From contig CAYPOI010000052.1 in the NCBI GenBank assembly GCA_964412365.1, positions 1 through 17,978 on the forward strand: DNA of 17,978 bases. Reading direction: 5' to 3'. Below the pieces are notes generated by a model that saw only the letters and a list, made by a program, of their open reading frames with translations, searched no databases and was not told the DNA's origin. The stretch comes from CAMTWZ01 sp964412365. GTDB lineage: Bacteria; Bacteroidota; Rhodothermia; Balneolales; HLUCCA01. Shown here piece after piece: positions 7,333 through 14,743 of this stretch. Both the position numbers and the translations under genes were made by a program. Within the stretch, counting starts at the first letter, position 1. Each line of letters begins with the position of its first letter.

Positions 7333-7755
7333 ATGTTAGAACCAAAACGAGTTAAACGCAGAAGAGTCCATCGTGGTCGCATCCGCAATATCGCAGGACG
7401 CGGGCACGAGCTGGCATACGGCGATTTCGGTATCAAAGCCGTTGATGGCAAGTATATCACCGCACGCCAGATTGAAGCTTGCCGTGTCGCGATTTCGCGC
7501 AAAATGTCGCGTGAAGGACAAATCTGGATTCGAGTGTTTCCAGACAAACCAAGAACGAAAAAGCCAGCTGAAACCCGAATGGGTTCCGGTAAAGGTAGCC
7601 TTGACCATTGGGTAGCCGTGGTTGAGCCAGGACGCATGCTGTTTGAAATCAGTGGCGTTTCGATGGAGATCGCCAAAGAGGCGCTTCGTTTGGCTCAATT
7701 CAAACTCCCGGTAAAAACCAAATTTGTGACACGTCGTGATTACGACGGACAATAA
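7333..7755 (+). CDS. rplP: 50S ribosomal protein uL16
   Basis: uL16 is a late-assembly large-subunit protein beside the A-site tRNA elbow and the peptidyl transferase centre. The 140-residue product starts MLEPKRVKRRRVHRGR and has the core ITARQIEACRVAISRKMSREGQIWIRVFPDKP in the first half (landmarks ITARQIEACRVAISR at about 43-57 and IWIRVFPDKP at about 65-74). KKPAETRMGSGKG (78-90) follows, then WVAVVEPGRMLFEISGV. The ATG is 27 bases after rpsC, one of the two largest gaps in the cluster; the gap contains only a weak GAGG. Length and order are normal. Confidence 0.98.
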   Translation: MLEPKRVKRRRVHRGRIRNIAGRGHELAYGDFGIKAVDGKYITARQIEACRVAISRKMSREGQIWIRVFPDKPRTKKPAETRMGSGKGSLDHWVAVVEPGRMLFEISGVSMEIAKEALRLAQFKLPVKTKFVTRRDYDGQ

Positions 7756-7770
7756 GAGGAAACTGGACTC

Positions 7771-7965
7771 ATGAAAGCACACGAACTAAGAGATCTGTCG
7801 GTTGCCGAGCTCACCACACGTAAGAAGGAAGAAGAAGAAGCGATTCTCAAACTTCGTTTCAACCGTGCGATTGCTGGCCAGGTCGAAAACCCTGCCAAAT
7901 ACCGTTTGCACAAACGTGAAGTCGCAAGACTCAACACGGTGTTATCCGAAAAAGCCGGATCATAA
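7771..7965 (+). CDS. rpmC: 50S ribosomal protein uL29
   Basis: uL29 is a small two-helix protein near the peptide exit site, next to uL23. The 64-residue product starts MKAHELRDLSVAELTTRKKE. The family signature LKLRFNRAIAGQVENPAKY occupies about residues 27-45, followed by HKREVARLNTVLSEK. It begins 15 bases after rplP; an AGAGGAAA stretch upstream is at best a weak Shine-Dalgarno. The arrangement rplP-rpmC-rpsQ is the usual one. Confidence 0.96.
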   Translation: MKAHELRDLSVAELTTRKKEEEEAILKLRFNRAIAGQVENPAKYRLHKREVARLNTVLSEKAGS

Positions 7966-7989
7966 CGCAACCCAAAGCCAATACAGAAT

Positions 7990-8256
7990 ATGTCTGAAGA
8001 ATTGACACGCCAAGAACGCAAGCAACGAACCGGCCGGGTTGTGAGCAACAAAATGCAGAAGAGCATTACGGTTGCGGTTGATCGCCAGGTCAAGCACTCC
8101 ATTTACGGTAAGTTCATTACCAAAACCACGAAATTGGTCGCCCATGATGAGAACAATGACGCACAGATCGGTGATCTGGTGCGCATCATGGAGACCCGCC
8201 CATTGTCCAAGCGCAAGCGTTGGAGATTGGTCGAGATCATCGAGAAAGCCAAATAA
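7990..8256 (+). CDS. rpsQ: 30S ribosomal protein uS17
   Basis: uS17 is a primary 16S rRNA-binding OB-fold protein of the small-subunit body. The 88-residue product shows RQERKQRTGRVVSNKMQKSI (about 6-25), the strand VAVDRQVKHSIYGKFI, and KLVAHDENNDAQIGDLVRIMETRPLSKRKRWRLVEI across the C-terminal half (landmark: GDLVRIMETRPLSKRKRW at about 62-79). All are typical of the family. The start ATG at 7990 is 24 bases after rpmC with no recognisable Shine-Dalgarno. It closes the S10-type block. Confidence 0.97.
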   Translation: MSEELTRQERKQRTGRVVSNKMQKSITVAVDRQVKHSIYGKFITKTTKLVAHDENNDAQIGDLVRIMETRPLSKRKRWRLVEIIEKAK

Positions 8257-8280
8257 TCGGTTTTACTTAGGAATTAACCC

Positions 8281-8649
8281 ATGATTCAACAATTATCCTA
8301 TCTGACGGTGGCCGACAATAGCGGAGCCAAGAAAGTCATGTGTATCAAGGTGCTGGGTGATACCCGCCGCCGGTATGCGCATGTTGGCGACCTGATCGTT
8401 TGTTCGGTGAAAACAGCAATCCCCGGTGGTACCGTGAAAAAAGGGGAAGTGGTGAAGGCCGTTGTGGTTCGCACCAGCAAAGAATACCGCCGTGCGGATG
8501 GTAGTTACATCCGCTTCGACGAGAACGCAGCCGTTCTGATCAACAAAGAATCGGAGCCGATCGGAACCCGGATTTTCGGTCCAATCGCCCGTGAACTTCG
8601 CGAGCGGAACTTCATGCGCATCATTTCATTGGCCCCAGAGGTCTTGTAA
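8281..8649 (+). CDS. rplN: 50S ribosomal protein uL14
   Basis: uL14 lies on the large-subunit interface, forms an intersubunit bridge and is a binding site for the silencing factor RsfS. The 122-residue length is standard. The product starts MIQQLSYLTVADNSGAKKVMCIKVLGD and holds the signature GDLIVCSVKTAIPGGTVKKG (about 37-56), then FDENAAVLINKESEPIGTRI and the C-terminal GPIARELRERNFMRIISLAPEVL (all within 74-122). The 24-base gap after rpsQ has a TAGGA-like site about ten bases before the ATG. It opens the spc-type block with no leader of its own. Confidence 0.98.
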   Translation: MIQQLSYLTVADNSGAKKVMCIKVLGDTRRRYAHVGDLIVCSVKTAIPGGTVKKGEVVKAVVVRTSKEYRRADGSYIRFDENAAVLINKESEPIGTRIFGPIARELRERNFMRIISLAPEVL

Positions 8650-8660
8650 CCCATACGGAT

Positions 8661-9014
8661 ATGCCACGCACATTCAACAAACAAAACAAGCTGCATGTCA
8701 AGAAAGGAGATATCGTTCGCGTGATCTCCGGTAACGACAAAGGCAAAGACGGTCGCGTTCTGGCGGTCTACCCGAGCAAGGAACGAGTTCTGATCGAGGG
8801 CATCAACATGCATACCAAGCATCAGAAAGCCAGTCAGGAAAATCCGCAAGGCGGCCGCACGCAGCGCGAATTGCCTATCCACGTTTCCAATGTACTGCCG
8901 CTAGATCCGGCAACCAACGAACCGACCCGCGTAGGTCGCAAACGTATCGAAGAAGCCGGCAAAGGCCGCTGGGTACGTTATGCGAAATCAAGCGGTGAAG
9001 TGTTGGACAAATAA
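8661..9014 (+). CDS. rplX: 50S ribosomal protein uL24
   Basis: uL24 is an assembly initiator of the large subunit near the tunnel exit. The 117-residue product carries a KOW motif early, with LHVKKGDIVRVISGNDKGKD at about residues 11-30 and GRVLAVYPSKERVLIEGINM following. The second half includes QGGRTQRELPIHVSNVLPLDP, the usual HxSNV segment. The start ATG at 8661 is 11 bases after rplN, with no Shine-Dalgarno. The length is a little above the common 100-110 residues because of a short C-terminal extension ending in VLDK. Confidence 0.96.
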   Translation: MPRTFNKQNKLHVKKGDIVRVISGNDKGKDGRVLAVYPSKERVLIEGINMHTKHQKASQENPQGGRTQRELPIHVSNVLPLDPATNEPTRVGRKRIEEAGKGRWVRYAKSSGEVLDK

Positions 9015-9030
9015 GTCGAGTTAACCTACC

Positions 9031-9582
9031 ATGGCTGAAGCTAGAATCCATACCCAATACAAGAAAGACATCGTACCGGCTCTTAAAAAAGACCTCGGTA
9101 TCGATAACGTGATGGCAATTCCTCGCCTCACCAAGATTTCCATTAACGTGGGAGTCGGTGAAGCAGTGAACGATCGCAAACGTCTGGACGACATCGCCAA
9201 CAACATCGCGATGATCACCGGCCAGCGTCCGACCATCACCAAAGCACGTAAATCCATTTCGAACTTCAAACTTCGTGAAGGTGTCGCGATCGGGTGCAAA
9301 GTCACTCTTCGTAGCCGAATCATGTATGAATTTCTGGATCGGTTCATCACGTTGGCACTTCCACGCTCACGCGATTTCCAAGGGATTCCAGACAAAGGTT
9401 TCGACGGCCGTGGCAACTATACCGTCGGGATTCGCGAACATGTGATTTTCCCTGAAATTGATGCCGACAAGGCCGACAATATCCATGGTATGGACATCAC
9501 GTTCGTGACCACAGCCAAGAATGATGAGCAAGCCTATGTGTTGCTCACCCAACTTGGTCTTCCATTCCGCAAAAAGAAATAA
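9031..9582 (+). CDS. rplE: 50S ribosomal protein uL5
   Basis: uL5 belongs to the 5S rRNA-binding group and touches the P-site tRNA elbow in the central protuberance. The 183-residue product is full length. It shows IPRLTKISINVGVGEAVNDR (about 30-49), the segment GQRPTITKARKSISNFKLREG (about 68-88), then LRSRIMYEFLDRFITLALPR and the signature DFQGIPDKGFDGRGNYTVGI (about 114-133). The end is basic, FRKKK. The ATG at 9031 follows rplX by 16 bases and has no clear Shine-Dalgarno. Confidence 0.98.
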   Translation: MAEARIHTQYKKDIVPALKKDLGIDNVMAIPRLTKISINVGVGEAVNDRKRLDDIANNIAMITGQRPTITKARKSISNFKLREGVAIGCKVTLRSRIMYEFLDRFITLALPRSRDFQGIPDKGFDGRGNYTVGIREHVIFPEIDADKADNIHGMDITFVTTAKNDEQAYVLLTQLGLPFRKKK

Positions 9583-9591
9583 CCGACTGTC

Positions 9592-9861
9592 ATGGCAAAA
9601 ACGTCCTGGATCGCACGTAACGATAAACGCAAACGCACGGTTGAGAAATTCGCCAAAAAGCGCGCTGAATTGAAAGCGGCTGGTGATTTCGACGCACTGC
9701 AGAAACTCCCAAGGAATGCGAGCCCTACCCGGGTTCGCAATCGTTGCAGCCTCACCGGTCGCGGCCGTGGCTTCATCGGGCGGTACGGATTATCCCGTAT
9801 CAAATTCCGCGAACTGGCTCTCGACGGGAAACTCCCGGGAGTCAAGAAAGCAAGCTGGTAA
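9592..9861 (+). CDS. rpsN: 30S ribosomal protein uS14, zinc-free form
   Basis: uS14 completes the small-subunit head next to uS3 and uS10. The 89-residue product is the longer form without the CxxC...CxxC zinc ribbon; it has a single cysteine in RNRCSLTGRGRGF (about 45-57). Conserved parts are MAKTSWIARNDKR at the start, LPRNASPTRVRNRC in the middle and the typical ending KKASW. The short zinc-binding form is about 61 residues, so this is clearly the C-minus type, as in many Bacteroidota and Proteobacteria. It lies 9 bases after rplE. Confidence 0.97.
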   Translation: MAKTSWIARNDKRKRTVEKFAKKRAELKAAGDFDALQKLPRNASPTRVRNRCSLTGRGRGFIGRYGLSRIKFRELALDGKLPGVKKASW

Positions 9862-9879
9862 CACTAATTCACTCCAATC

Positions 9880-10272
9880 ATGACTGATCCGATAGCAGAC
9901 TATTTGACACGTATTCGGAATGCGCAGCAGGCTGGGCATCGTCGTGTGGACATTCCCGCTTCAAAACTGAAGCGTGCCCTCACGAAGATCTTGCTCGACA
10001 AAGGCTACATTCAGAATTACCTGGATATCGATGATGGAAAACAGGGTTTGATCCGCGTATTTCTCAAGTACGACCAATACGGACATTCTGTAATCCGCAA
10101 CATCGAGCGCGTATCCAAACCCGGCCTTCGCAAATACACCCCATCCACCGAGGTACCACGTGTACTCAACGGTCTGGGTATTGCCATTTTAACCACGTCA
10201 CAAGGTGTGATGACCGACAAAGAAGCCCGCAGGTTGAATGTGGGTGGTGAAGTCATCTGTACCGTGTACTAA
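9880..10272 (+). CDS. rpsH: 30S ribosomal protein uS8
   Basis: uS8 binds the central domain of 16S rRNA and, in E. coli, represses the spc operon through a binding site around rplE. The 130-residue product starts MTDPIADYLTRIRNAQQAGH and contains IPASKLKRALTKILLDKGYI (about 25-44), VSKPGLRKYTPSTEVPRVLNGLGIAILTTSQG across residues 85-115 in part (landmark: RVLNGLGIAILTTSQGVMTD), and the C-terminal GGEVICTVY. It starts 18 bases after rpsN without a Shine-Dalgarno. I did not identify an uS8-like regulatory hairpin in the upstream mRNA. Confidence 0.98.
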   Translation: MTDPIADYLTRIRNAQQAGHRRVDIPASKLKRALTKILLDKGYIQNYLDIDDGKQGLIRVFLKYDQYGHSVIRNIERVSKPGLRKYTPSTEVPRVLNGLGIAILTTSQGVMTDKEARRLNVGGEVICTVY

Positions 10273-10287
10273 CCCAGGAACGCAACC

Positions 10288-10842
10288 ATGTCTCGTATAG
10301 GAAAACTTCCCGTTCCCATCGCTAAAAACGTCACAATTTCCATCAGCAAAGGAAATCTTGTGACGGTCAAAGGCGCGAAAGGGGAACTCAGCGTTCAGGT
10401 AGACCCTGAGATCGGTGTGGAGCAGATCGACAGTGAAATCATCGTCACCCGCTCTTCAGAAGACAAGCGGTATCGCGCCATGCACGGTTTGTACCGCGCA
10501 TTGATCCACAACTTGGTTGTGGGCGTGACCGACGGATTCAAGAAAGAGTTGGAGTTGATTGGTGTCGGTTACCGTGCATCGATGAATGGCAACATCCTTG
10601 AGTTGGCTCTTGGATATTCCCACCCTTACTATTTCATTCCACCTGCCGGTATTTCGGTTGAAGTGGACACCAAAACCAGCAAAAACCCGCGCATCACCGT
10701 CGCCGGCTCCGATAAGGAACTGGTCGGCCAAGTCGCCGCTAAAATCCGCTCATTGCGCAAACCCGAGCCGTACAAAGGCAAAGGAATCCGCTATGTGGAT
10801 GAAGTGGTCCGCAAGAAAGCGGGTAAATCTGCAGGTCGCTAA
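10288..10842 (+). CDS. rplF: 50S ribosomal protein uL6
   Basis: uL6 lies at the base of the L7/L12 stalk near the factor-binding site and the sarcin-ricin loop. The 184-residue product begins MSRIGKLPVPIAKNVTISI. It has two related alpha-beta domains, with ELELIGVGYRASMNGNILEL near the junction (about 88-107) and GSDKELVGQVAAKIRSLRKPEPYKGKGIRYVDE toward the end (landmark: RKPEPYKGKGIRYVDE at 154-169), the hallmark of the family. AGGA lies about eight bases before the ATG. It follows rpsH by 15 bases. Confidence 0.98.
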   Translation: MSRIGKLPVPIAKNVTISISKGNLVTVKGAKGELSVQVDPEIGVEQIDSEIIVTRSSEDKRYRAMHGLYRALIHNLVVGVTDGFKKELELIGVGYRASMNGNILELALGYSHPYYFIPPAGISVEVDTKTSKNPRITVAGSDKELVGQVAAKIRSLRKPEPYKGKGIRYVDEVVRKKAGKSAGR

Positions 10843-10860
10843 CCGCTATAGGAACGTAAT

Positions 10861-11226
10861 ATGAGTATTAAAAACAAAGAAGCACGTCGCGCGAAAATCA
10901 AGCGTCGTATCCGTGCGAAAGTAACCGGTACTGCCGAACGTCCCCGTTTGCTGGTTTTCCGTAGCCTGAAACACATCTACCTGCAAATTGTGGACGACAC
11001 GTCCGGCACCGTTTTGGCGGCCGCATCCACCAAAACCGCAGCTCTGCAAGCTGACCTCAAAGGTCTGCCAGGTGTGGGCCGTGCAACGGTGGTTGGCAAG
11101 TTTCTTGGTGCCAAAGCCATTGAGGCAGGTGTCACCGCAGTCGTTTTCGACCGGGGCGGATATCTCTACCACGGTCAAGTCAAAGCGGCTGCCGACGGCG
11201 CCCGTGATGGCGGTCTACAGTTCTAA
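10861..11226 (+). CDS. rplR: 50S ribosomal protein uL18
   Basis: uL18 binds 5S rRNA with uL5 and bL25 in the central protuberance. The 121-residue product has a basic N-terminus with RRAKIKRRIRAKVTGTAERPRL in the first 30 residues or so, then LVFRSLKHIYLQIVDDTSG. The second half carries KFLGAKAIEAGVTAVVFDRGGYLYHGQVKAAADGARDGGL (landmark: VVFDRGGYLYHGQVKA at about 93-108), a conserved family block. TAGGA lies upstream of the ATG. The gene is 18 bases after rplF and 15 before rpsE. Confidence 0.98.
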   Translation: MSIKNKEARRAKIKRRIRAKVTGTAERPRLLVFRSLKHIYLQIVDDTSGTVLAAASTKTAALQADLKGLPGVGRATVVGKFLGAKAIEAGVTAVVFDRGGYLYHGQVKAAADGARDGGLQF

Positions 11227-11241
11227 TCCACTCGAGGAATT

Positions 11242-11769
11242 ATGCCGAAAATCAGAAGAAGACAATACAATATAAAAGCCAGCGACTTGAATCTGGACGA
11301 GCGTCTTGTTCACGTGAACCGGGTTGCGAAAGTGGTGAAAGGTGGACGCAGGTTCAGCTTTACCTCCATCGTTGTGGTCGGGAACAAAGACGGAGTGGTT
11401 GGCGACGGACTTGGAAAAGCGAAAGAAGTTTCTGACGCAATTCAAAAAGGCAACGACGATGCGAAAAAGAACCTGATTCGGGTTCCTATCGCTAAAGGCG
11501 GAACCATCCATTACCCGGTTACCGGAAAATGCGGTGCTGGTCGCGTGTTATTGCTCCCTGCCGCTGAAGGTACAGGTGTAATCGCAGGCGGAGCGGTGAA
11601 AGCCGTTTTGGAAAGCGCCGGATTCCACAACATCCTGTCCAAATCCCTTGGCTCCTCGAACCCGCATAATATGGTCAAAGCGACCATCGATGCCCTCAAG
11701 CAGTTGGTGGATCCATCCGAAATCGCACAACGCCGTGGGATCTCCCTGCGCAAAGTGTTCGAAGGTTAA
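11242..11769 (+). CDS. rpsE: 30S ribosomal protein uS5
   Basis: uS5 sits at the mRNA entry side of the small subunit and affects decoding accuracy; changes in its N-terminal loop give spectinomycin resistance in other bacteria. The 175-residue product has VNRVAKVVKGGRRFSF (25-40), the double-stranded RNA-binding region VVVGNKDGVVGDGLGKAKEV (44-63) and the second domain GCGAGRVLLLPA-like stretch written here as KCGAGRVLLLPAAEGTGVIAG (96-116). SSNPHNMVKATIDAL follows. A GAGGA site lies before the ATG. In most bacteria rpmD follows; here rplO follows directly after 19 bases. Confidence 0.98.
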   Translation: MPKIRRRQYNIKASDLNLDERLVHVNRVAKVVKGGRRFSFTSIVVVGNKDGVVGDGLGKAKEVSDAIQKGNDDAKKNLIRVPIAKGGTIHYPVTGKCGAGRVLLLPAAEGTGVIAGGAVKAVLESAGFHNILSKSLGSSNPHNMVKATIDALKQLVDPSEIAQRRGISLRKVFEG

Positions 11770-11788
11770 TTTTTAGGACCGAATCAGT

Positions 11789-12244
11789 ATGAAACTTCAC
11801 AATCTTGTAGCACCAGAACCCAATCGCAAGACGCGTAAGCGCCTTGGTCGTGGTGAAGGTTCGGGCCTCGGACAACAGTCCGGTAAAGGTCATAAAGGCC
11901 AAAAAGCCATAAGCGGTTACAACCGCAAGCGTGGTTTCGAAGGCGGTCAAATGCCATTGATCCGTCGTATTCCTAAGTTCGGATTCAAGAATCCGTTCCG
12001 TGTGGAATACACACCTGTCAACCTGGCACTGATCGAAACATTCCACACCGAAGGCAAACTCGGATTGGCGATCACAATCGCGGATCTGTTGAGCGTCGGA
12101 CTTGCCGAATCAGGCAAGCCAGTCAAAGTCCTAGGTCGTGGCGATGTCACCAAAGCGTTCACAATCGAAGCCAATGCGTTCAGCGCTTCCGCAGTTGAGA
12201 AACTGCAGGCAGCAGGCGGAACAGCAACGGTCATCGAGCGCTAA
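11789..12244 (+). CDS. rplO: 50S ribosomal protein uL15
   Basis: uL15 is a late-assembly large-subunit protein with a long basic extension that threads through 23S rRNA. The 151-residue product starts MKLHNLVAPEPNRKTRKRLGRG and has the glycine-rich block GSGLGQQSGKGHKGQKA (about 24-41), then GFEGGQMPLIRRIPKFGF (49-66). The C-terminal globular part contains VKVLGRGDVTKAFTIEANAFS and ends GGTATVIER. TAGGA lies about ten bases upstream. Its 5' neighbour should usually be rpmD, which is absent; secY follows after 11 bases as normal. Confidence 0.98.
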   Translation: MKLHNLVAPEPNRKTRKRLGRGEGSGLGQQSGKGHKGQKAISGYNRKRGFEGGQMPLIRRIPKFGFKNPFRVEYTPVNLALIETFHTEGKLGLAITIADLLSVGLAESGKPVKVLGRGDVTKAFTIEANAFSASAVEKLQAAGGTATVIER

Positions 12245-12255
12245 TCTAAAGAACT

Positions 12256-13566
12256 ATGAGTTTCGTCGATAACATCCGCAACATCTTCACAATCGAAGAA
12301 CTTCGGGATAGAATTCTGTACACCCTCGGCATCTTGGTTGCGTTCCGTATCGGAACGTTTATCACCATGCCGGGCGTAGACGCCACGTTCCTGGTGCAAA
12401 ACACCGGTCCGGCGACAGATCTTCTTGGGTTATTCGACTTGTTCGTAGGTGGTGCGTTCGCACGTGCGGGGGTATTTGCCCTCGGCATCATGCCGTACAT
12501 CACAGCGTCTATTATCATTCAGTTGATGGGTGCGATTGTTCCGTATTTCCAAAAGCTTCAACGCGAGGGAGAAGACGGACGTCGCAAAATCAATCAACTG
12601 ACCCGATACGGAACGGTGGGTATCACGTTGATCCAGGCCATCGGCTTCGCGATCAATCTGATGTCGACGTCTCCGAACGCAATCGTTGTTAGCAATACCG
12701 CATTCATCATCACGAGTATGATCGTCCTGACTGCAGGAACCGTCTTTGTGATGTGGCTCGGTGAGCGAATCACCGAACGCGGTATCGGTAACGGTATATC
12801 GTTGCTTATCATGATCGGAATCATCGCGGCACTTCCAACCAACTTGGTGAACGAAGTGACCACGAAGAACAACATGATCATCGTGATCGCCGAAATCGCT
12901 ATTCTGGCTCTCATCACCGCAGGTGTGGTAGCCATGACTCAAGGTCAGCGCCGCATCCCAGTACAATACGCGAAGCGTGTTGTCGGGCGGAAAGTGTATG
13001 GCGGGACCACTCAGTATCTGCCACTTCGTGTGAACGCGGCTGGTGTGATGCCGATCATCTTCGCGCAATCTATCATGTTCATTCCGAGCACAATCGGAAC
13101 CTTCTTTCCAGACAGCACAACGGTCCAGTTTCTGACCTCCTGGGCCAGTGACTTCACCGGTTGGACCTACTCCATCGTGTTCGCCGTCATCATCATCTTC
13201 TTCACGTATTTCTACACAGCGATCGTGATCAATCCGAAAGAGATGGCCGATGCGATGAAACGTCAAGGTGGTTTCGTTCCAGGCGTTCGTCCCGGTAAAC
13301 AAACCATCGAGTTCATTGATGACATTTTGACTAGAATCACGCTTCCGGGCTCCATCGCGCTTGCGTTCATCGCTATCCTACCTGCTATTGCGGTGGGAGT
13401 TGGTGGTGTAACTCCTGGCTTTGCAATGTTCTTTGGTGGAACCAGCCTTTTGATTTTGGTCGGTGTCGCATTGGATACCCTTCAACAGATTGAGAGCCAT
13501 CTCATGATGCGTCATTATGACGGATTCATGAAGAGTGGACGGATCAAAGGCCGCAGGCGGATGTGA
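12256..13566 (+). CDS. secY: Protein translocase subunit SecY
   Basis: SecY is the ten-helix channel of the Sec translocon in the inner membrane; it exports and inserts proteins with SecE, SecG, SecA and the ribosome. The 436-residue product has a first membrane helix at about 20-38, the plug region at about 55-70, helix 2b with ALGIMPYITASIIIQLMGAI (75-94), and further hydrophobic segments at about 117-135, 147-167, 182-194, 208-228, 262-284, 304-325, 365-385 and 389-408. Cytosolic loop C4 contains GQRRIPVQYAKR (230-241). Loop C5 contains GGFVPGVRPGKQT (338-350), with Arg345 matching the conserved arginine needed for SecA function. The C-terminus MMRHYDGFMKSGRIKGR is FCB-like. The stop overlaps the map start. 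Confidence 0.98.
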   Translation: MSFVDNIRNIFTIEELRDRILYTLGILVAFRIGTFITMPGVDATFLVQNTGPATDLLGLFDLFVGGAFARAGVFALGIMPYITASIIIQLMGAIVPYFQKLQREGEDGRRKINQLTRYGTVGITLIQAIGFAINLMSTSPNAIVVSNTAFIITSMIVLTAGTVFVMWLGERITERGIGNGISLLIMIGIIAALPTNLVNEVTTKNNMIIVIAEIAILALITAGVVAMTQGQRRIPVQYAKRVVGRKVYGGTTQYLPLRVNAAGVMPIIFAQSIMFIPSTIGTFFPDSTTVQFLTSWASDFTGWTYSIVFAVIIIFFTYFYTAIVINPKEMADAMKRQGGFVPGVRPGKQTIEFIDDILTRITLPGSIALAFIAILPAIAVGVGGVTPGFAMFFGGTSLLILVGVALDTLQQIESHLMMRHYDGFMKSGRIKGRRRM

Positions 13567-14378
13567 TGATCTATCTGAAGAACGAAACGGACATTAACGG
13601 GATGCGTGAAAGCGCCCAACTCGTCTCTCGCACGCTAGCCGAGGTCGCCAAACATGTGCGCGTCGGTGCAACGACAGGTGAATTGGATCGCGTCGCAGAG
13701 GACTTTGTGGTCAAACACAATGCCAAGCCTGCATTTAAAGGCTATGGACCTTCACGCAATCCGTTTCCCGCAACTCTCTGCATCTCCGTCAATGAGACCG
13801 TGGTGCATGGTATTCCGGGATCCTACGTACTTCAAGATGGCGATATCGTATCTGTCGACTGCGGCGTATTGAAAAACGGTTACTACGGCGATTCCGCATA
13901 CACCTTCGCTGTAGGCGATGTGGATGACGCCACCTTCCGCTTGCTCACCACAACCTGCGAGTCCCTCTACAAAGGAATCTCGCAAAGTGTGCACGGAAAC
14001 CATGTAGGAGATATTTCCAACGCCATTCAGCAACATTGCGAGGTCGCAGGTTACGGAGTGGTGAGGGATTTGACAGGACACGGTGTCGGTAAACAACTCC
14101 ATGAAGACCCATCCGTTCCGAATTTCGGAAAAGCGGGCAAAGGAGAGCGGTTGCGTTCTGGAATGACGCTGGCGATTGAACCGATGATCACGATGGGAAC
14201 GTGGAAAGTCTCGTTCCTATCCGATGGTTGGACGGTCGTCACGGCAGACGGATCCAAGGCTGCACACTATGAGCATGACGTGGTCGTACGTGAAGGAAGT
14301 GCTGAAATTTTAAGCACTTTTGAGTATATTGAAGAGATTACCAAGACCGCGATTGACCAGATGGTGACGCATGGCTAA
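13566..14378 (+). CDS. map: Methionine aminopeptidase, type I
   Basis: This metal-dependent cytosolic enzyme removes the initiator methionine from nascent proteins. The 270-residue product has all expected pocket and metal ligands: His81 in VNETVVHGIPG, Asp98 in SVDCG, Asp109 in YYGDSAYTF, His172 in TGHGVGKQLHE (with His179), Glu205 in TLAIEPM and Glu236 in AHYEHDVVVR. The SVDCGV...GYYGDSAYTF pattern is the one I associate with Bacteroidota-type enzymes. The ATG at 13566 overlaps the secY stop by one base (TGATG). A GTG one codon earlier (13563) is an alternative start. Placement directly after secY, without adk, is typical of FCB genomes. Confidence 0.97.
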   Translation: MIYLKNETDINGMRESAQLVSRTLAEVAKHVRVGATTGELDRVAEDFVVKHNAKPAFKGYGPSRNPFPATLCISVNETVVHGIPGSYVLQDGDIVSVDCGVLKNGYYGDSAYTFAVGDVDDATFRLLTTTCESLYKGISQSVHGNHVGDISNAIQQHCEVAGYGVVRDLTGHGVGKQLHEDPSVPNFGKAGKGERLRSGMTLAIEPMITMGTWKVSFLSDGWTVVTADGSKAAHYEHDVVVREGSAEILSTFEYIEEITKTAIDQMVTHG

Positions 14379-14589
14379 GCAGGACGCAATCAAACAAGAC
14401 GGCACCATTGTAGAGGCATTACCCAATGCTCAGTTCATCGTCAAGTTGGACAATGGACACGAGTTGCTGGCGCATGTGTCAGGCAAAATGCGGATGTACT
14501 ACATCAAAATACTGCCTGGCGACCGTGTGACGGTTGAGATGTCGCCTTATGACTTGAGCAAAGGCAGAATAACATATCGTTTCAAATAA
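14371..14589 (+). CDS. infA: Translation initiation factor IF-1
   Basis: IF-1 occupies the A site of the small subunit during initiation and assists IF-2 and IF-3. The 72-residue product is a single S1-like OB fold. It starts MAKQDAIKQDGTIVEALPNA and carries FIVKLDNGHELLAHVSGKMRM (about 22-42), GDRVTVEMSPYDLSKGRITYR (about 50-70) and ends FK, as in Bacteroidota and Firmicutes. The ATG lies inside the end of map, an eight-base overlap, with no separate ribosome-binding site apparent, so coupling to map is likely. Confidence 0.98.
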   Translation: MAKQDAIKQDGTIVEALPNAQFIVKLDNGHELLAHVSGKMRMYYIKILPGDRVTVEMSPYDLSKGRITYRFK

Positions 14590-14608
14590 CACGAATCGAA
14601 GATCAAAA

Positions 14609-14725
14609 ATGAAAACGAAAGCTTCCGTTAAAAAGCGTGGTGCCGGCGACAAGATTGTCCGTCGTAAGGGTAGACTGTATGTGATCAACAAAGCGAACCC
14701 TCGCCACAAACAACGTCAAGGTTAA
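14609..14725 (+). CDS. rpmJ: 50S ribosomal protein bL36, cysteine-free form
   Basis: bL36 is the smallest large-subunit protein and stabilises 23S rRNA near the L7/L12 stalk base. I found this 38-residue gene by reading the gap between infA and rpsM. It starts MKTKASVKKRGAGDKIVRRK, continues GRLYVINKANPRHKQRQG and stops at TAA 14723-14725. The ASVKKR start and the NPRHKQRQG end are family hallmarks. The zinc-binding form has CxxC, a later Cys and a His; here there is no cysteine at all, so this is the C-minus variant. The gaps on either side are 19 and 18 bases. No Shine-Dalgarno is seen. Confidence 0.96.
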   Translation: MKTKASVKKRGAGDKIVRRKGRLYVINKANPRHKQRQG

Positions 14726-14743
14726 CCCGGTTATCGAACAAAT

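Noticed and set aside
12430..13302. A 290-codon minus-strand frame opposite secY
   Set aside because: It is an antisense shadow of secY with a His/Asp/Arg-rich composition and no recognisable domain.
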